64,000 nt of DNA from CAVYXK01 sp963708245 (GTDB taxonomy: Bacteria; Pseudomonadota; Alphaproteobacteria; Acetobacterales; Acetobacteraceae): the NCBI GenBank assembly GCA_963708245.1, contig OY970201.1, positions 8,184,001 to 8,248,000 of the forward strand. The letters are read 5' to 3'. This document shows, in pieces, positions 59,663-64,000 of this stretch. Both the position numbers and the translations under genes were made by a program. The notes beneath the pieces were generated by a model. It ran no database searches and was not told the DNA's origin. It worked only from the letters and a program-made list of their open reading frames with translations. Every line of letters begins with the position of its first letter. The first letter of the stretch is position 1.

Positions 59663-61696
59663 ATGCTCAGGATCGGCATCGACATCGGTGGCACGTTCAC
59701 AGATTTCGCGATCTGGGACGGCAATGCCGACGGCTACATATCCGTAACGGCATTCAAGGTGCCGTCCACCCCACCTGCCTTCGCTGAAGGCGTGAAGGCC
59801 GGGCTGCGGCAGCTTGTCGAGTCCGGCGCCGTCCGGCGGGACGATCCGGCGCTGATCGTGCATGGCACCACGGTCAGCACCAACGCGGTGATCGAGCGCA
59901 GTGGCCCTCCCCTCGCTTTGCTGGTCACCGCCGGGTTCCGCGACATCCTGTCGATCGCAAGGCTGCGCTTCGATCGCCCCGTCGATCTGTTCAGCGCCCG
60001 TCCGCCCCCGCTGATCCCCCGCCGGATGGTGTTCGAAGTGGAAGAACGCCTGTTGGCCGATGGCACCGTCGATACACCGCTGCGGCCGGACGACGCGGTG
60101 CGCGCGGCACAGGATGCGATGGAAGCCGGCGCCGCCGCGATCGCCATCTGCTTCCTGCACGCCTACCGCAATCCTGCGCATGAACGCGAGGCTGCCGACG
60201 CTATCCGCGCCGCGCTGCCCGGCCTCGATCTCGTTGCCTCGCACGAGGTGTGGCCGCAGGCACAGGAATATGAGCGAGCCTGCGCCGCGCTGCTCAACGC
60301 CTATGCCCGCCAGGCGCTCGCCGGCTATTTGGATGAGCTCGACCGGTTCCTGGCCGAGACGCTACCCAACTCACGGCTGTTGGTAACGAAATCCAATGGC
60401 GGCGTGATGGGTGCAGCCGAGGCAGCACGCATGCCGATCCACACGCTACTGTCGGGCCCGGCCGCCGGCGTTACAGCGGCGGCGGAGCTGGGCACGATGC
60501 TGGGCGAGCGGTCGCTACTGACCATGGATATGGGCGGCACCAGCACGGACATCTCGCTGGTCGATAACGGCCGCATCATGGTCTCGCACGAGGGCCGTGT
60601 CGGCGATTTCCCACTGATGATGCCGGTGACCGCGATCGAGGCGATTGGTGCCGGCGGCGGTTCGATCGCCTGGCTCGACGGACCGGTGCTGAAAGTCGGC
60701 CCGCGTTCGGCTGGCGCAGTGCCGGGGCCGGCCTGCTACGGCAAGGGCGGCAATGCGCCAACAGTGTCCGATGCGTATCTGCTGTGCGGTTACTTGGCAG
60801 AGGAGGCGCCGCTCGCCGGCGGGTTGCGGCTGCGGCGCGACCTTGCCGAGGCGGCGATGCGTCCGATCGCGGCGGCACTCCAGCGCGACCCGACGGAAGC
60901 AGCCGAAAGTGTGATCGCGGTCGCCACCTCCAACATGCTGGCCAATGCCCTGCCCTTCATCGCCCGGCTGGGGCTGGAGCCACGCGCCTTGACCTTGATG
61001 ATCTATGGCGGGGCCGGCGGCATTCACGGACCGCTGCTGGCCGAGGAGATCGGCATCGGTCGCGTGGTGGTGCCACGTTTGTCGTCGGTGTTTTGCGGTT
61101 TCGGCGGCCTGGTGTCGGACCTGCTCTACGATGTCGTGCGCACTGTGCATGGCATTGCGCTGACGCCGGCGATGATCCGCGAAACCTACGCAACGCTACG
61201 CGGGGAAGGCCGTACCTGGCTCGCAGCCCAACCGGGTTTCATTGAGCCCCAATTCGAGCATGCGGCGGACATTCGCTATACCGGCCAGTCGTTCAACGTG
61301 AACACGATGGTCGATGAGGACGCGGCTCTAATAGGCGACCTGACGGCGATCGGCGAGAGCTTCCACGCTCAGCACCGGCGGCTCTACGGCCATGCCGATC
61401 CTGGCTCTCCGATCGAAGTGCTGTCGCTGCGCGTGCGCGTTCGCGGCGAGTTGCCGCGCCCTGCCGCAGTCCCGCTCCCCGAGCGCGCAACGACGGCACG
61501 GCCGGCCGGTTGGCGGCGCGCTCGGTTCGCCGGTACCTGGCACGACACGCCCGTGTTTCGCTGGATCGATCTGCCTGTGGGTTGGCGCGCCGACGGTGCC
61601 GCCATCGTCGAGCAAGAGACCGCGACCGTGGTGATCCCACCCGGCTTTGTCGCCCATCTGGGGCGTCTCGGCGACCTGATCCTGGAGAGACACTGA
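59663..61696 (+). CDS. Hydantoinase/oxoprolinase family, subunit A
   Basis: A 677-residue protein of the N-methylhydantoinase/5-oxoprolinase A family. It has an acetate/sugar-kinase-like fold with two phosphate-binding motifs, IGIDIGGTFTDFAIWDG (N-terminus) and LTMDMGGTSTDISLVDN (about 285-301). IVHGTTVSTNAVIERSG and GAGGGSIAWLDGPVLKVGP are also typical. With subunit B it hydrolyses a cyclic amide bond (hydantoin, oxoproline or a related lactam), usually with ATP. It is followed by subunit B after 1 bp. Confidence 0.93.
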   Translation: MLRIGIDIGGTFTDFAIWDGNADGYISVTAFKVPSTPPAFAEGVKAGLRQLVESGAVRRDDPALIVHGTTVSTNAVIERSGPPLALLVTAGFRDILSIARLRFDRPVDLFSARPPPLIPRRMVFEVEERLLADGTVDTPLRPDDAVRAAQDAMEAGAAAIAICFLHAYRNPAHEREAADAIRAALPGLDLVASHEVWPQAQEYERACAALLNAYARQALAGYLDELDRFLAETLPNSRLLVTKSNGGVMGAAEAARMPIHTLLSGPAAGVTAAAELGTMLGERSLLTMDMGGTSTDISLVDNGRIMVSHEGRVGDFPLMMPVTAIEAIGAGGGSIAWLDGPVLKVGPRSAGAVPGPACYGKGGNAPTVSDAYLLCGYLAEEAPLAGGLRLRRDLAEAAMRPIAAALQRDPTEAAESVIAVATSNMLANALPFIARLGLEPRALTLMIYGGAGGIHGPLLAEEIGIGRVVVPRLSSVFCGFGGLVSDLLYDVVRTVHGIALTPAMIRETYATLRGEGRTWLAAQPGFIEPQFEHAADIRYTGQSFNVNTMVDEDAALIGDLTAIGESFHAQHRRLYGHADPGSPIEVLSLRVRVRGELPRPAAVPLPERATTARPAGWRRARFAGTWHDTPVFRWIDLPVGWRADGAAIVEQETATVVIPPGFVAHLGRLGDLILERH

Positions 61697-61697
61697 G

Positions 61698-63647
61698 ATG
61701 GACCCGGTCCGCACCGAGGTGATGCGCAACCGCTTCGCTGCCATCGCCGAAGAAGCCAGCAACGTCGCCTATCGCACGGCCTACACGACCTTCGTCAAGC
61801 AGACCCAGGACTATCAGGTGGCGCTCGCCAGCACCGACGGCGAGTTCTTCGCCTATCCGATGCGGGCCGGTGTCACCTCTTCGGTGTGCCAGAACCTGCG
61901 CGGCATGGTCGATGAGATCGGCATCCAGCAGCTTCGCCCAGGGGACATAATCATCAGCAACGATCCGTTCTCGGGCGATGCCCTGTGCACGCACACGATG
62001 GACATCCACCTGCTCCGCCCGGTGTTCCGCGACGGGCGGGTGATCGCCTTCGGCTGGGCATTCATCCATGCCTCCGACATCGGCGGCGCGGTGCCGGGCA
62101 GCATCTCCCCCACCAGCTACGAGGTGTTCCAGGAGGGCGTCCGCATCCGCCCGAGCCTGCTGTATAGGGAAGGCGAGCTGAACGAGCCGTTGTGGCATTT
62201 CTTCGCTGACAATTCGCGCATCCCCGACCTGATCTGGGGCGACCTTCAGGCGATGCTGTCTGGGCTGGCGCTGCTGGATCGCCGCGCCCAGGAACTATGC
62301 GAGCGCATCGGCACCGACGCGCTCCTCGCCAGCGTCGCCAACGTGCTGGCGTTGTCGGAAGCGAAGGCGCGCGCGGCAATCGCGCGGCTGACGGATGGCG
62401 AGTACGTCTTCCACGAGTATCTGGAAGCGTTCCGCGGCGACGGCTTCGTCTTCATGCAGGCGAAGATGAGCAAGCACGGCGAGACGCTGGAAATGGATTT
62501 CTCCGGCAGCGACCCCCAGGTGCGTGCGGCGCTCAACTTCACCACCAGCGAGCGACCGCATCCGTTCCTCTGCATGCCGATCGTAAACTGGATCCAGACC
62601 GTCGAGCCAACCATTCCGATCTCCGGCGGGATTATCCGCCCGATCAGCACCTATGCGCCTCGCGGCACCTTCATGAACGCGGAATTCCCCGCCGCGATGG
62701 GCAATCGCTGGGTCGCGGTGATGCGGGTCTATGACGCGATCCTCGGCTGCCTGAACCAGGCGGTCCCCGGAGGCATCGGCGCGGCCGGTGCCGGACAGGC
62801 GGGGATCATTTCCGTTGCATCGACCGATCCAGCAAGCGGGCGCCGCCACGTCAGCGTGGTAGAGCCGTTCATCGGCGGCTCGGGCGGGCGAGTCCGCTGC
62901 GACGGCGTCGATGGCATCGAGCAAGCGTCCGGCTTCCTGAAAAGCGCGCCGATCGAGGTGGTGGAGGTCGAGACGCCGCTGGTGATCCGACGCTTCGCGC
63001 TGGAGCCCGGCTCCCCCGGTGCCGGCCGCTTCCGCGGCGGGCATGCGATGCGGATCGAGATCGAGAACCGCAGCGCCGATGCCGTGATGACGGTACGCGG
63101 GATGGAGCGATTCCGCTTTCAGCCCTGGGGCCTTACTGGCGGTGGCTGCGGCGCACATGCGAGCTGCGTGCTTAATCCGGGCCGGGAGGGCGAACGCAAT
63201 ATCGGCCGCATCGACGTACTGGAACTGAGACGCGGCGACATGCTGCGCATGATTACGCCAAGCGGCGGTGGCTGCGGCGACCCGTTCGAACGCGATGCGG
63301 AGCGCGTGCTGGAAGAAGTGTTGGATTCGCTGCTGACCGCGGAGCAAGCGCGCGCGTTCTACGGCGTGGTGATTGTCGATGGCGAGCTGGACGGCGCCGC
63401 AACTGCGGCGCTGCGTCACGCCGAGCGCCGGCAAAGCGCCGGGCTGTTCACCTACGGCCCGACGCGAGAGGCGCTCGAAACGATCTGGCCGCCGGCGGTC
63501 AGCGCTGCGCTGGCAACGTTGGTGCAAGATGCCCCGGCGACGGTACGCACACATCTCGTGATTGCGGTGCGCGAAAAGCTGGGTGCTAGTGGGCGGGCGG
63601 TGACAAAGCCAGAGGTCACCGAAGCGCTTCGTTCCCTGCGTCGATAG
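61698..63647 (+). CDS. Hydantoinase B/oxoprolinase family, subunit B
   Basis: A 649-residue catalytic partner of subunit A. VMRNRFAAIAEEASNVAYRT, SVCQNLRGMVDEIGIQQLRP, GDIIISNDPFSGDALCTHTM and FSGSDPQVRAALNFTTSERP are characteristic of the HyuB family, and RMITPSGGGCGDPFERDAER appears near the C-terminus. It would act in the same cytoplasmic complex. The last 32 bp overlap the convergent gene that starts beyond the window. Confidence 0.93.
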   Translation: MDPVRTEVMRNRFAAIAEEASNVAYRTAYTTFVKQTQDYQVALASTDGEFFAYPMRAGVTSSVCQNLRGMVDEIGIQQLRPGDIIISNDPFSGDALCTHTMDIHLLRPVFRDGRVIAFGWAFIHASDIGGAVPGSISPTSYEVFQEGVRIRPSLLYREGELNEPLWHFFADNSRIPDLIWGDLQAMLSGLALLDRRAQELCERIGTDALLASVANVLALSEAKARAAIARLTDGEYVFHEYLEAFRGDGFVFMQAKMSKHGETLEMDFSGSDPQVRAALNFTTSERPHPFLCMPIVNWIQTVEPTIPISGGIIRPISTYAPRGTFMNAEFPAAMGNRWVAVMRVYDAILGCLNQAVPGGIGAAGAGQAGIISVASTDPASGRRHVSVVEPFIGGSGGRVRCDGVDGIEQASGFLKSAPIEVVEVETPLVIRRFALEPGSPGAGRFRGGHAMRIEIENRSADAVMTVRGMERFRFQPWGLTGGGCGAHASCVLNPGREGERNIGRIDVLELRRGDMLRMITPSGGGCGDPFERDAERVLEEVLDSLLTAEQARAFYGVVIVDGELDGAATAALRHAERRQSAGLFTYGPTREALETIWPPAVSAALATLVQDAPATVRTHLVIAVREKLGASGRAVTKPEVTEALRSLRR

Positions 63648-64000
63648 ACCACCCGCCCCCGCTGGGATTCTCAACGCGGGCGACCGGGCGGCCATTCTCC
63701 GCCGTCACCCGGATCGCGAAGTTGTAGCGGTCGACATCCAACGCGATGTCCAGGTCGCGCGGATGCAGGTACGGGCGCTGGGGATCGCCGAAATGCGCGA
63801 TCTCGCGACCCGACAGGATGACCTGGCGAACGGCCTCGGCATTTCCGGGCCGTCCTTCCAGGAGATTGCGCAAGTGGATGGCGCACAGTTCGTCCTCGTC
63901 GGTGCGCTCGACCGCATTGTTGCCCATCGCGACCAGGGTGATCCGTTCAGGCTGTCCGGACAGCAGCGCGCGGGTCGTGGCAGCGGCGATGACCAGCGAC
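63616..64000 (-). CDS. 2-Phosphosulfolactate phosphatase (ComB)-like, C-terminal part
   Basis: About 128 residues of the C-terminus; the N-terminus is outside the window. SLVIAAATTRALLSGQPERI and VAMGNNAVERTDEDELCAIH, followed by ILSGREIAHFGDPQRPYLHP and DLDIALDVDRYNFAIRVTAE, match the conserved end of ComB-family phosphatases. These hydrolyse 2-phosphosulfolactate in coenzyme M biosynthesis in archaea, and bacterial relatives have unproven roles. It is convergent with hydantoinase B, with a 32-bp overlap. Confidence 0.82.
   Translation of the reverse strand, partial: SLVIAAATTRALLSGQPERITLVAMGNNAVERTDEDELCAIHLRNLLEGRPGNAEAVRQVILSGREIAHFGDPQRPYLHPRDLDIALDVDRYNFAIRVTAENGRPVARVENPSGGGWSIDAGNEALR

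Noticed and set aside
1..64000. CRISPR arrays, transposase genes, prophage modules, toxin-antitoxin pairs
   Set aside because: None was seen: no regularly spaced repeats, no DDE/tyrosine-recombinase motifs, no phage structural genes. The YqjE-like holin-family gene is a chromosomal envelope gene.

Overview
The window is 64 kb of GC-rich, densely packed chromosomal DNA whose gene content points to an alphaproteobacterium, most likely Rhodospirillales/Acetobacteraceae. Indicators are an ELM1-family protein beside a large orphan protein, many oxidoreductase, hydratase and transporter genes, DUF2889, a CbpA/CbpM pair and tRNA-Arg(ACG) with an encoded CCA. Taxonomy is inferred from gene content only. 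Neighbouring genes often overlap by 4 bp (ATGA or GTGA), so many groups are probably translationally coupled operons.

Layout. 1-9.1 kb: a peptide/nickel-type ABC importer (two permeases, two ATPases) coupled behind a ketopantoate-reductase-like gene and an SDR, then its convergent solute-binding protein, a glutamate-1-semialdehyde-aminomutase-like aminotransferase, a GNAT and a carboxymuconolactone-decarboxylase-like gene. 9-12.5 kb: an exported hypothetical, aqpZ, a zinc-ribbon methyltransferase and a GT9 glycosyltransferase. 12.5-15.2 kb: a Rieske ferredoxin coupled to two amidohydrolases. 15.4-20.7 kb: YqjE/YqjD-like envelope proteins, pyrE, an LLM flavoprotein, a ferritin-like protein, an acyl-CoA dehydrogenase and an exported protein. 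20.7-24.3 kb: EamA and LysE exporters, an AraC regulator, GYD and VOC proteins. 24.4-30.6 kb: a 625-residue orphan, ELM1, an enoyl-CoA hydratase, a frameshifted phospholipase-C-like gene and a branched-chain amino-acid-type binding protein. 30.7-36.3 kb: tRNA-Arg, a broken HTH gene, a second family-5 binding protein, about 900 bp of decayed DNA with a PHB-depolymerase-like remnant, a ClpP-like protease with an HD-domain gene, and a small exported protein. 36.4-43.7 kb: gltA, DUF2889, a hydratase, NUDIX, an SDR, a D-amino-acid aminotransferase-like gene, two tiny membrane proteins and RraA. 43.9-51.8 kb: three disrupted genes (LLM monooxygenase, cyclase, PEP-mutase family) among a PRTase-HAD fusion, an alpha-hydroxyacid oxidase, a CNT nucleoside transporter and an ArsR-SRPBCC pair. 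51.9-55.5 kb: a 1202-residue four-module glycosyltransferase/methyltransferase fusion. 55.6-64 kb: a thioesterase, a hydratase, cbpA-cbpM, an MHS transporter, hydantoinase A and B, and a truncated comB-like gene.

Two observations stand out. First, a kynurenine-formamidase-like cyclase gene at 44998-45889 is split by a 97-bp insert. The insert lies within a symmetrical 101-bp palindrome with CTAG ends, and removing exactly 97 bp restores the reading frame. This looks like a small non-autonomous mobile element caught in a host gene. Second, at least five other genes lose frame at sites where one extra base, usually in a short C/G run, would restore the family's sequence. That pattern suggests either systematic homopolymer errors in the assembly or widespread recent decay. 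No CRISPR array, intact transposase, phage or recognised defence system is visible.
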